Shown one piece after another: positions 31,344-43,600 of a stretch of DNA of 64,000 bases. The notes below the pieces were generated by a model. The model made no database searches, was not told the origin of the DNA, and saw only the letters and a program-made list of their open reading frames with translations. The stretch comes from Batillaria attramentaria (taxonomy: Eukaryota; Mollusca; Gastropoda; Batillariidae): positions 1,073,501-1,137,500 of the forward strand of contig JACVVK020000094.1 in NCBI GenBank assembly GCA_018292915.2. Reading direction: 5' to 3'. Position 1 is the first letter of the stretch, and each line of letters opens with the position of its first letter. Made by a program: the position numbers and the translations under genes.

Positions 31344-31749
31344 CAGGGTCCATACAGGTTCACAGTCTCAAAAATTCATGACTTTTCCATGACTTTTCGA
31401 GGCCAACTCTCCTGTTTTCCATGACACTTTCCTCGCCCTCTTTCACACTGACACGCACGAGGGTAGTTCTAAAGTCTGAGCTTATCCGAGTTATCGCAGT
31501 CAGCAAGACCAATGTTCAGAGTTAGTCATTAGCCTCATGGGAAGGCAGTTTGTTGGCATTTTTGGTGGTCTGTCCAGAGAGTAATCAACAAGCTGACCGT
31601 TTAGTGTTGGGCTCAAAATGGCTTCCATAAAATTCCAAAATTCCATGACTTTCCATGACTCGAGATAATTTCATGACTTTCCAGGCCTGGAAAAGCTATA
31701 TTCCAAATTCCATGACTTTTCCAGGATTCCATGACCTGTATGGACCCTG
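31344..31749. mobile_element. hAT-like MITE with CAGGGTCCATACAGGT ends
   Basis: A perfect 16-base inverted repeat at 31344-31359 and 31734-31749, flanked by TCATCA on both sides (31338-31343, 31750-31755). The interior has repeated ccatgacttttcca phrases in both halves. CAGGG ends resemble hAT elements, though only six duplicated bases are visible instead of eight. No ORF. Confidence 0.6.
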
Positions 31750-32435
31750 TCATCAGCTAAGCAACTGCTTACCTGAAGCTAATGGTACTGTGAGCAGGAC
31801 AGGAAAAGGACGTCATTCATATTAAAAACAAGGTCTGCAAAGCAATTTTCAAATCGAAATCCATTCCTTTTTTTTTTTTTAAAAACGAAGATAAAAGCCT
31901 TCACCCTCAAAGGATGCTAAACGTTCTATTGTACTCTTGAGTCTCTTCCGTTCTCTCACTATATTAGTTTACATGTACTAACTTACTCCATCAACAGCAT
32001 GCATTAGCATACTGCTGCAGGACTGGGCCTGGACTGAAAGGTAACCGTCTACAGCATAGGACGCGCGGGCTGGAGAACAACGCGGTGGGACAAAGAGGTG
32101 TGCAGAAACACATGCAGTGGAGGCTGTAAGGCAGTTACGTGTACATGTACTCGTGTTGCACATCTTTCCCATGGTAAATAAATATATCACATCAGCAGGT
32201 CATTTAAATTGAACTGTAGCAAGCAAAGCCTGGTGGTAAAACTTAACCATGTACTAAACGCAGTGACACTGTGTGCATACATGTGTGTGAGTGCATGTAC
32301 GCGGTAATTTTCTAAATCAAGCTCACAAAATGATCAGTGTCACTGATTTGTGTGTATGTGTGTGTGAAGGGGGCGGAGGGGGTGGGGGAAGAGAAAGAGA
32401 AAGAGGGAGGCTGCGTGGGGCATGGGGTTTCTGCA

Positions 32436-32438
<3 letters not shown>

Positions 32439-32482
<44 letters not shown>
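32439..32482. repeat. (GT)n microsatellite
   Basis: GT run of about 44 bases following a GA-rich stretch (32370-32410). Confidence 0.9.
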
Positions 32483-32484
<2 letters not shown>

Positions 32485-34487
32485 TAATGCAAATCTCTCT
32501 TACGCTAAGTAGCATGTTTCCCTGAGCACCGATCTCTCCCAGGTAAAAAGTGACCATGAAATACAGAGCAAAAAAATGAACTTGATTAAGCACGCAATCT
32601 TCAGAAACACTGAAGAATATGAAAGAGGTGCACTCAAAAACTTGCTGAGAGATTTGGTCAGATGTGCACCATGCAGCTTTGCTGTTTATAATGAAAATTA
32701 ACTGTTGCACCACAGACAACCACACAACATTCTGCACATAGTGGTGCTGTAAACACACATGTCATAACATAAATATAAACCTGCGCAAGCTTTGAACATA
32801 TAACACTACACGAAAAATGAGTACAAGAATCAGTTTCTGCAAAGTCACCAATGAGGCCAGGGAGAAAAACCAGTCCAGGTTAAAGTTTCCTGTGTAGTGA
32901 CAATGACTGTGGTGGCAGAAATTAAGAAATGACATTCTGCGACCTCTGAAACGTCTTCATTCTGTAGTTCCAGCAGAAAAATAATAACGACAACAAAATG
33001 TAATGCATTTCTTGGCTCGTCTCAACTGACAGGTGGCCACCATCAGAGATCACCCATGCCTGCACCAGTGGAATGTCAGACACTGTCTTAAATGTCAAGA
33101 CTACAGTGCTTCATTTTGCCGGTGCGCCTGTGCAATTCCTACATAACTCTTCAAAATGACCTTCATGGTCAGTGGGGCGCGCACCTATGTTATGCATGAA
33201 AGCCGCTCAGTTTTCGTTAACTATCTAGAAAAACATTTAACATGTACATCCTCATTCAGCACCAAGCCTTCTTCAGTCCTACAATTTGTGACCAGCTGAT
33301 ATGAGGGTGTGTATCACCAGGCCCTCCTTCAATGGTGTGCCCTTCGTAAAAGTGGTTCAGAAGTGGACCAACAAAACAGGACAGGAAACTTGTCCGCACA
33401 CTAGCAGCTAGGTAAAATGCTAGACACCATTTAAATCGGACTTCATTTTTGTCTGACGTGGCCTCGGTGGTGCATGCTATGCAAAACTGGCCCCTCACTT
33501 ACAGTTGCCAAGGATCATGTGACCCCTCGTACCCTACAACAAAATAAAGCACTGTGCCTACATCCACTAACCACATTTCGGATGGGTTATGATTGCCCAG
33601 TGCCGAGGGCTTTAATCTTTGCCTGGATACAAGCACACATTGTGGGATGCTGTTCAAAGAAATTTAGCCTGACCCATGATCTGAAATAAAACAGTACACT
33701 GCAGCATCCTGTATCATTCTATCGTTTAACAATGCAAATGACTCCCTGTTTTTTTTTGTTTTTTTTTTAACCAAGGCCTTTCAAGTAATAGATGAATCTA
33801 AAGAAACGTCCCGTTGTGTGGAGCTCATCACTATCATCAATGTACCTCATTTATACAGTGGCGTAGCTAATCTCATGAGTGGTAAAGATAGTTCTCGGTA
33901 TGTAATTTACAAGTGTGCCTCAGAAATCAAACAATGCGTACAGGTAACACTGCATGTCCATACAACGATAAAAAGTGGAACCTTACAAAGCCCCCTAACT
34001 GCAGCTAGAAGTCAAGATACACTCCGGGACACCGCTACAGTTCAACAGCTGCTGCCATTTAAGAATAGGTTACACAAACAATTAACAGTGCCACAAGCAG
34101 TCAACTGCCTGTGAGTACACCTGGAGTATCACTTAAGTACAAAAGGGTGGTACAGCCCCAAGCATATGTCAAGAGGTCATAGTTGCTCTTCCAGTTTGCA
34201 ACCATACTTATCCTATCAGTCAGTGTGAACGTAAAAGTTTTGTCACTTAATGATCCTCTCACAGTTTGGTGCCGCGTAAGATGTCTGTGACATCAGCAGA
34301 CTAGTTTTCCACTATCACTCATGGCCACAGTATCACACATTTGTTTCACTCGTACCAGTTGTCTGAAACGGGGAACTGCTCACGTGAACTGCAAATGCAA
34401 TACCCGCCACTGAATTTCAGGCGAGTCTTGCTCTACCCACATAGGGATCTAGCTTTACTACTGGTTTAAACATGAACGCAGCAGAGG

Positions 34488-36295
34488 TCACATTTCGTGC
34501 GGCACTTCTCCATTGTCCTTGATGATGTGGTTACAGTGCTGTGTGGGTGTCAGGCTGTCTCTCCGCCAAGATGCTGACTCACTGACACCAGGCTCGACCA
34601 CAAGTAGGAGCTCCTTGTCGCCCTCACGCAGCTCCCGCCGCAGAAAGGTCACAAGGTCATGTGTTGTGCCAATTGTCTCTGGGCTGTCCAGTTTCGAGTC
34701 AAGGTTAAGAAAGTAGTTGCCAACTTTGCGTATGGCAATCCAGTGCTTGCGGTGGAAGGGCAAACGCACAAATCCTAGTCGATAGTCTGTGGGAGTGTTC
34801 AGGATGAAACCCATGATGTTCTCAATCACTAGGACTCCAACATCCCTGCAGACAGTAACAAAATGCATGACTGCAAATTTACTTCCATTCAGATGTGACA
34901 TTATACAGTTTGCCCAATTGAATTTTGCACGGAATATTGATTTCTCTGTATTTTTCAGTACAGGGCTCAGAACTAGCGGACGCATGGTGCGAAATGGCAC
35001 TGAAATTGTGTATCTGGCACAGTGCCATAAAAAGAGGTGTCTGACTGCAGCCGTGACCACTCTTCACAATTAGCGCTATTCAGTGGCCCTAGGCTGTTGA
35101 TTTGGCACTCCAAAAGTTTCAGGGCACTGTCGACTGACTCCCGAAGAAACAACATTACAGTGTTCTGTATTATACACACACATGTGCATTGTTTACGCAG
35201 ATCTATTTCAGAATCCGATGCACAGATCTTGAGGCTGTGCTTCACTGATTTTACAAAATGACCCTCTGAATTTGATGCATGGTCAATGTCACACTCAGTT
35301 TTGAAAGCTGTAAGGAACATTGCATTGATTTCTAGCAAATCAGCATTTTGTGCTTGCAGGACTTAAGTTAAAAGTGCATGAACACTGTCGATCAATGTTT
35401 TATGAAACAAACCATTTAAATTAATGAGAAGAATTCTTCTAAAACGGACTCTACAAACAATAACCACTGAGGGGAAAGTGAAGCACACTTACTTGCGCTT
35501 GTCAAACCACACTGTTTCGTAGCCCTTCTTCTGCAGAGCTGCCATTATGACATTAACATCATAATTGCCAAGTCCGAACATATTGCGATGAGGGTTGATG
35601 AAGGCATTTGGTGACAGCCTGGAGAATTCACATAAATTCACATAAATAAATAAAGCAAAATTACAGCACAATTCTGATGAACTTCTGCTTGTGTGTACTC
35701 ATAGCCATAACAAGAAAAGTGCTCATACATCACACTGATTAAAATATTGTGTTATGTAAAGCATGTTTAAAGTTAAACATTAAAAAAAGGCTTAAAATGG
35801 TCCACGATCAAAAAGGAAAAAAAGTGTATAACATTTAGTGATACAGTGGTAACAGTTAAATTTCTTTTAGCCAATGGTGGAAATCTGCCAAAAGGTCTTA
35901 AGCCCTGGAAAAAAAAGAAAAGAAAAAAAAAAGTCATGCACAACCAGGTTTTCAACACAAATCCTATAGATGCAACTCAGGCTTCTTTTGAAACCTGCCC
36001 TGAATAGACAAAATAAGCGATATAATTAAGGCTTTACAAGTATTTCAATGCAAAAGAATATTTCTCCTTTGAAATGGATTCTTATAAATGAAGCTACCAC
36101 AGACAAAAGATGTAAGTGATCTTACTTGTTACATATTTCATCAAGATCTTTCTTTGTGAACGCAGTCTGAGACTGAAATAGGTTGTTCAGGGCGTGAAGA
36201 GCACACAACTCTTTCATTTGACGCTCATGGTAAACATCATCAGATGTGCTGGGCTCCTGTGTATCCATGCCACAGTGAGTCAGCTGCAGTCCCAT
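34488..36295 (-). CDS. JOSD1: Josephin-1-type deubiquitinase (Josephin domain cysteine protease)
   Basis: Coding exons complement join(34488-34855 trimmed to 34488-34845, 35493-35618, 36126-36295); the correct last exon is 34488-34845. Splice ends are gtaaga/ctccag and gtaagt/ctgcag with phase 2 at both junctions, giving 217 aa. The protein is essentially one Josephin domain, which hydrolyses ubiquitin isopeptide bonds. The nucleophile lies in [15 protein letters not shown] (Cys31), the histidine in HRKHWIAIR (His133) and the asparagine in FLNLDSK (Asn146), so the triad is intact. [13 protein letters not shown] and [15 protein letters not shown] resemble vertebrate JOSD1 more than JOSD2, but invertebrates may have one ancestral gene. 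The start at 36295 is the first ATG in frame; a second at Met10 (MDTQEPS) would give 208 aa, close to the usual 190-202. The C-terminal 25 residues after SWRRDS are an extension. It is divergent from GTPBP1. Confidence 0.9.
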
Positions 36296-38428
36296 AACAC
36301 ACAACACACACCACCACCTGGCTCAGCGCTAATGACCTGGACTCTGTAAGATGTCCGCGAAAAACAAACCCTGCAGGATTATATGGTATCCTTCACATTC
36401 TTCCAGTCACTGAAAAACAACACAAAACAAATCTGAAAATGTTTTTAAAAAATCTATTATAACATACATATAATATGGTAACTGTGGAAAACATTTACCA
36501 ATATTAATATGCACCGTCGCAGAAAGAAGAAAAAAATGGTATATATGTATAAACTGCTGTTCAGATGGATCTTTATGTGTGTCATTTTCCAGCTAGATCT
36601 GCATCTCAGCTACTACACACTAGATTTGATAACTACCCTCGCACACTAAGGAGCCCACACTGAGCACAGTTCAAGTCTGGCATGTACACATGAACATGCT
36701 GGTGTACATAACAGTAAGCCTCTACAAGAACTATGGTTTCGATCAAAGACGCAGTCTGGGATCTAATAAGTGAGCACACATACTGCCGAAGCCAAAGGGT
36801 GTTGATTAAAATTAACACTAGCAGCTGATCACCACAGGCATTTAACTAATAGTTTCATCAGAATTTGGAGTCAGGTCGTGTGGTAGACGTTTCATCGATT
36901 GCAGACCTTTGTACCATTCAAGGGATGGTTAGCAACATCTGAAGATTACCGTACACATACGGACACAAGTACTGTATACTGTCATTATACCTATAAGCTG
37001 CACATTCACAGGTGATAAAAATGCTGCTCACTAGCAGTGTGACCAAATCCTACGTTCCTTGAACACGGAAATGTTCAATGATGCTTGATCAGAAGAGAGC
37101 ATCATTGCACTTATTACCTTCGTGTTTCAAAACAGCATAGTGATGGAAAAGGTTCTGTAGATGTGGGCACAAACAGGCATTAAAAAACGGTTGTCCTACA
37201 TGGCAAACAGAACTGAACACAAACGCGAAAATTAGACGGCGGCTCTATCCTTAGCCGGAAGTGGCAGACAACTAAGCCAGCATATTCGCAGCAAAAATAA
37301 ATACTGTGGGGTTAAAAAAGCAACAACCAAAACTCTGATATAGACGTATCAATTTGTAGCTCGTGATTGCATTTACACTTTTTTACCAAAATATTTTACA
37401 GAAAAGAGGCCTCTCATTTACCGCGTTATTCACATCTTCGAAGTTCCGCTGCCAGACGATGGTGATGATGTGATGGTGCAACGAAAACATACACCGCAAT
37501 AGTGTCACGGGTCATCGATTAAAGCTCTGACCGAGTTTCAGACCTATTGCATCAGGTAGAGTGAATTCTCTAGACCTGTATAAATGGAGTGCCCAAACAT
37601 TTCCCCCATTTCCAATGGTTTTCTCCTTTATGCAACTCCGCTGGTTTGCTATGATACTTGGAACGGGGAAGCTACTCTCTGTTTACTCGAATCTGCAGAG
37701 TGGGATAACTTAGCAGACACGAGAGAAAATGCAACTTTAGGAAAAAAAAGCGAATACCCAGTCCAGAGGTGATAAAAGACGATTGCTGTTAGCTTCGAGA
37801 GGTTTCAGGGGGACAGCGTTTTGTTTACATATGTGGTGTTAAGCAACTTGACACGTGTAACCTCACTAGGTACGACCGCAGAACGGAGCCAACTCAGTGC
37901 TGACAGTACAGTGCACTTTCCCCCATAAGCCCGTACGTCAAGTTATTGGGTTTTCTGAACAAAATTTTTGTACAGTGCAGTTCTTGATTTCAATGGTGAT
38001 CATAATAATTTTGAATGTGCTTAGTGCTGGCCATTAATTGACACTAGTGCACCAACAGCTGTTTCTCACCTTTGCTGAGTGCTTGTGTGTTTATGCCTGC
38101 TTATTCAGTCCACTCTTCCGTGTCAACTCATCAAACCATTTTTTTTCAGTTTTCAGGCTCATTGACACCACACGGCCATCATGATATTACGATTATCATT
38201 ACGAGATTAACAGCCAGGGTCGAAGTCTGGAATTCAACCTCAGTTTTGATATCAACAAGATTTTTGAGAATCAAAAGGATATTGTAGCTGTTATTTGAGA
38301 AATTCACCTGTGGTAAAACAACAGAAGAATAACACAGAAAAGCTATTTATCAAAGAAACAGAGACTTGAAACTCTTTGATTGTATCAGCTGGAGTGAAGA
38401 GGAGGGACAACAAACTACTGCAGTCAAA
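36296..38428. promoter_or_regulatory. Divergent intergenic region between JOSD1 and GTPBP1
   Basis: This stretch separates two head-to-head genes and must contain both promoters and 5' UTRs. I see no convincing coding sequence, SINE or microsatellite in it, which is unusual for this repeat-rich window and fits constraint on a shared promoter. No clear TATA box was recognised. Possible non-coding first exons cannot be placed from sequence alone. Confidence 0.45.
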
Positions 38429-39067
38429 ATGGCAGCATTAATGGAGTATAGTGAGACTGAAGTGAAATCACCAGAATCAGAAAACTTGGATATTGAAAAT
38501 GGAGGTGGCCTCTTTGGACCAGATGATGATTTTGATGAATGCCGGCCCTTTGGCAAGGTAAATTAGATTTTTGTAATAACCAGAGTGTTCGATATATATA
38601 TATATATAAATATACCTACATGTATTTTGTGCTGCTGATTTAAATTTTAGGCGTTTTCCGTGTCTTTGTGGTAATTGTAACTAACTTTGCAATATCTGTC
38701 TCATATGTTGCTATATATGAATGTTTTGGGGGGCTTACAGTGCAGAGAAATGTAAACCTTTCAGAGGAATTTACACAGCATTTATAAATTGTTCAGTGCA
38801 TATTACATTATAAAGTGTATGCTCCAAATGTTTGGAACTCACTGCCGGTCGTAATTCGCAATCGTCTCACACTGTCCGAGTTCAAACCTGAAAATCCACC
38901 TTTTCCATCAAGCTTTTCACACTTAAGTAGTCTGCTGCTGACTCAGTGCTGCTGTATGTATTTGCATATATACATACTATTACTTTTTGATATACTGCAT
39001 CACTGAGGCCGAGGTGTGTGTGTGTGTGTGTCAGTGCGTGTGTGTGTCAGTGCATGTGCTTTGTCAG

Positions 39068-39126
<59 letters not shown>

Positions 39127-40627
39127 CACGATGAGTTGCTTTGCTGCAAGAATAAGTGCAAGATCTATAAGCACTGTTTATTATTATTATGTCATTTGTG
39201 ATTGGTTTCCTAGCTTGCTTTGGTGAGTCCCAGCAGTGAGGAGTATGAACTTCTTTTGGAGACCATCAAACTGCGTGTGGAAGATGCTCAGGGGGAGACC
39301 ATCTATGAGATTGGAATTGGAGGTAAACAAAGACAAGAGCTGAAATACCACTTACCATATTTTGTTCTACATTTCATATTTCAATTTCTCCGTATAAACT
39401 TTACTACCCCTGAATTTGTTTTGCCTGTTACACACGGTTCCCTCCCCCGCTCACCCCACCCCACCCCACCCCACCCCACCCCACCCTCTTTGTTTATGAC
39501 TGTGGAAAAATACTTGAATTTTAATCGTTTGAAAACCAAAATGGTTATGTCTGCAAACAGTGTGTTGATATACATGTGTATTTGTATGTATCGGGGGGGG
39601 GGGGGGGGGGGGGGATGGGGTGCTTCACAGAATTATATGTACCATCAGATAAACTAAACTTTTTGCAATCATTTCGTTCAGAGGGCGAACCTCCAGGGCT
39701 ACAGGATGAGGATTACCAGGCGTCGGTGGCGACTCTGCGTAGTATCACAGAGGCACTTGGTCTGGAATGTGTGACGCTGCGTGAGAGGACAGTGGAGGGG
39801 GGAACTGTTGCTGAATTCCTGCTGAGACAGAAACTGGAGTCGCAAGACTTCATGGAGATCAGGTGCGTGTTTCCATGTTTGTGTGTGTGTATTCATGAGG
39901 ATAATCAATTATTGGGTATAACCCATAGGCGGACTAACTGACAAAGTTTCTCAGTACGTGTAACTTTCTTGTTTTTAAATGTTGTTTGTGCAGTGGTATC
40001 TGTTTGATGTATGTTGTGCCATGCTAAGACAACTTGCCAGGAAATTGAGCAGTTCATGGCAGTCTTTGCTGTCCTTTCATGTGCCCACTACAATTTCCCT
40101 GTTTTAACCTCAAGAACGGAGGTTCTGATGGGGGGAAAAAAACAAGAAGAAGAAAAAACACTGGTACTATTATCAACTACCTGGCTGTTCTTTCGAAACA
40201 AAAACACTGATCTGAGAATGTGTAGAAGTTGAGATATCCTATAAAGATTTGTTCATGTCACAGGGTGGCAGTGGTTGGAAATGTGGATGCTGGGAAGAGT
40301 ACACTACTGGGTGTACTGACACACGGAGAGCTGGACAATGGTCGAGGGTTTGCACGTCAGAAACTTTTCCGTCACAAACATGAGATGGAGTCTGGGCGGA
40401 CCAGTAGTGTCGGAAACGATATTCTCGGCTTTGATTCCTGCGGGAATGTGGTGAACAAACCAGACCATGGGCACCTGGACTGGATAAAAATTTGCGAGGA
40501 TGCAGCCAAGGTGAGCATTTCATTTGATATCTGTTAGCGAGTATCCTTTGTGTTTATGCGATAAATATTCTGCAAGTGAATGCCTCCAAACACAACCCCC
40601 CCCCCCCCCAACACATGCACACACACA

Positions 40628-40685
<58 letters not shown>

Positions 40686-43600
40686 TACACATTTCTACTA
40701 TTACATGTATAATGTCTGAAAGGATAATCAACACTTTGTGGTACATTTTTAACTTCACAGTATGCTATGTTCAAGACTTGATTTTTTATTTTTTTATTTT
40801 TTGCTGCCCCAACTCTTTGCCAGCTCTGGTGGTGTTCCTCCCAGGTCATGGGTGGAACCCACGGAGGACTCGGAAGCTGGGACAATTTTTATTATGTATG
40901 ATGATGGAGATGAGGATGATGGTAAGATGATGCTATGGAGGTCCATGTGGTTTGGGACTGCGGGACCAAGACTGTTGCTTAATGCAGTTTGTGAAATTGG
41001 TAATACATGTAGCATGTAACTTCCACTTCCAGTCTCAACGTTTCTGGTGAGGTATTTTTGTTGGTAGAAATGGCTGGTCAGTGACGAACATCAGACTTCG
41101 GTGTCCTCAGTTGAAGCTATATATTTTACAGGTGATAACCTTCATTGACCTGGCAGGGCATGAGCGCTACCTGAAAACCACAGTGTTTGGAATGACCGGA
41201 CATGCTCCTGACTTTGCCATGCTTATGGTACGTCGATGGTTGTGCTCCTTTTTTTCTATGTACCTCTATACATGTGTATGCAGGAGGACTGCACAGATGA
41301 GATGTTTATTGCCAGTATAATTGTATCGTCTCCTAACAACTGAAAGATGGCGATCACATCTACAAAACATAAAAAGAAGAATTACAGCAAACTGTGGTAT
41401 GGGGAGGTCTCCATGGTGTGCGGCAACTCCCTACAGCTAGCCTCTTGATGTATGTCTCATTTCATGGTTTTTCTCTGCTACTAGATCGGTGCCAACGCTG
41501 GTGTGATTGGAATGACCAAGGAGCACCTGGGTCTGGCACTGGCCTTGAACGTTCCAGTGTTTGTGGTGGTGACCAAAGTGGACATGTGTCCGCCCAACGT
41601 CTTGCAGGAGACGCTGAAGCTGCTGACTCGTATCCTCAAGTCTCCGGGCTGCCGCAAGATTCCAGTCATCGTCCAGAACAAGGACGATGTTATCTGCTCT
41701 GCTACAAATTTCACCACTGAAAGGTGAGTGGTGCAGCAGTTAGATGCTGGGTTTTGTTGTTGTTGTTTTTTTACGTGTACAGCATCTTTCTTTGACTTTT
41801 TTTTTTTTTTTTGGGGGGGGGGGGGGGATGAGGAGAAGATTTAAAATGGCTTGGACCTTGGAACTACCAGGAGTGGTTGGTTGGTTCGTTGATTTTTTTT
41901 TTTTTTACGTGTACAGCATCTTTCTTTGACTTCTTTTGTTTTGGGTTGTTGTTTTTTGTTTTTGTTTTTTTTTTTTGGGGGGGGGGGGGGGTGAAGAGAG
42001 GCTTTAAAATGGCTTGGCCCTTGGAACAACCAGGAGTGGTTGGTTGGTTCGTTGATTTTTTTTTTTTTTTTATCCCCACCAGGAGTAAGATCTATCACAG
42101 GTGTCAGTTCAAAAACAGTTATACAGGCATTAAGATATGTCCGTGGCATTTATTATTTGTAAATACATGTAATACAGTCTGAGCTGAAATAGTAAAAACA
42201 CTCGCAACTACACAGGCAGTTAGCAGCACACACATACATGTACGTGTATTACGTTAAGTCAAACAAGAGCGAGAACACACGGATCGCCACAGTGTGCCTA
42301 AAAGTTGTAAATTTGCTTTCACAGGATGTGCCCAGTTTTCCAGGTGTCCAACGTGACGGGCGAGAACCTGGAACTGCTGAAAATGTTCCTCAACCTCCTG
42401 TCCACACGTGTCAAGTGTGACATCTCAAAACCAGCTGAATTCCAGATAGATGACACTTTCTCTGTGCCGGTAAGTCATTAGTCTTTTCTGCTGTGGTGGC
42501 TCACACCGATGTTTTTTGCTAAAGACACATGACATGGAGTACTAATACATTGAAACTATAAATGATAATGTTCAATAGACAAGCTATGTATCATGCCCAG
42601 ACTTTTAGATGTGATAGGTGGAGTAATGTCATAGCCGCCAACCGTTGGTATTTTTTTTTGTATTTTGTACGATTCCTGGAATCAAATATGACAATATGAT
42701 AATAACCACGAAAATACAATTTTTTGAATTTCAGGGATGAAAAGAACAAAAACGAAACAAAATTCTGTTCCCACTGAGTTCCGTGCCTGATCCACGCAAG
42801 TAGCAAGCCAGTGTTCAGAACTTTCAGCTTTCAGAACTGAGGGTCACTTTGACTGTCTGTCAAATGCAGAGGTTCATTTTGTAAAATCAAAGGGTCAGAC
42901 TCCAGTATAAAAAAACAAAAAACAAAAAAACTTCTTCGAACTCACACCATTTGAATCCTGAAAGCCGTTGGTCATACATTTATTTCATTTATTTATTTTT
43001 TATCCTTGACTGATGCCTGCTGACAACTGCAGTTTTGACTAGAAAAATGTATTTTTAGCAACAAAAAGGTCGCCATGCTTACCTCAGGCATAAGTATTCT
43101 AAACCTTAAGTGTCATATGAAAAAGCAATCATTTCGGAGCTGATTGATATGCAGCATGACTGGATCAGTAAACAGTACAATGCATTAAGTTGACTTCAAG
43201 AAAAATACCCGAAAAAGCAATTAAAAGGTACCGCTAGAAGCAAGAACTGATGAGTGTTAATGTAGTATTTTACTCTTTTTGCCTGCTTGTGTTTACAGGG
43301 AGTGGGGACGGTGGTGTCAGGAACGTTACTACAGGGTTTCATCAAGCTGAACGACACCTTGTTATTAGGGCCTGATGCTCTTGGTCAGTTCCAGCCAATC
43401 GTCATCAAATCTATACACCGAAAACGCATGCCTGTGAAGGAAGTGCGTGGTGGACAAACGGCCTCATTTGCTCTCAAAAAGGTAACATTTTTGTTGCATA
43501 CATGTATCGTCCCTGCAACAGGAAAAGCTGTTTGTGTCTGTTCGTGTTACTTACTTTTTCTGGACGAGTCATCAGTTTGAATGATTAAATGGACAAATTC

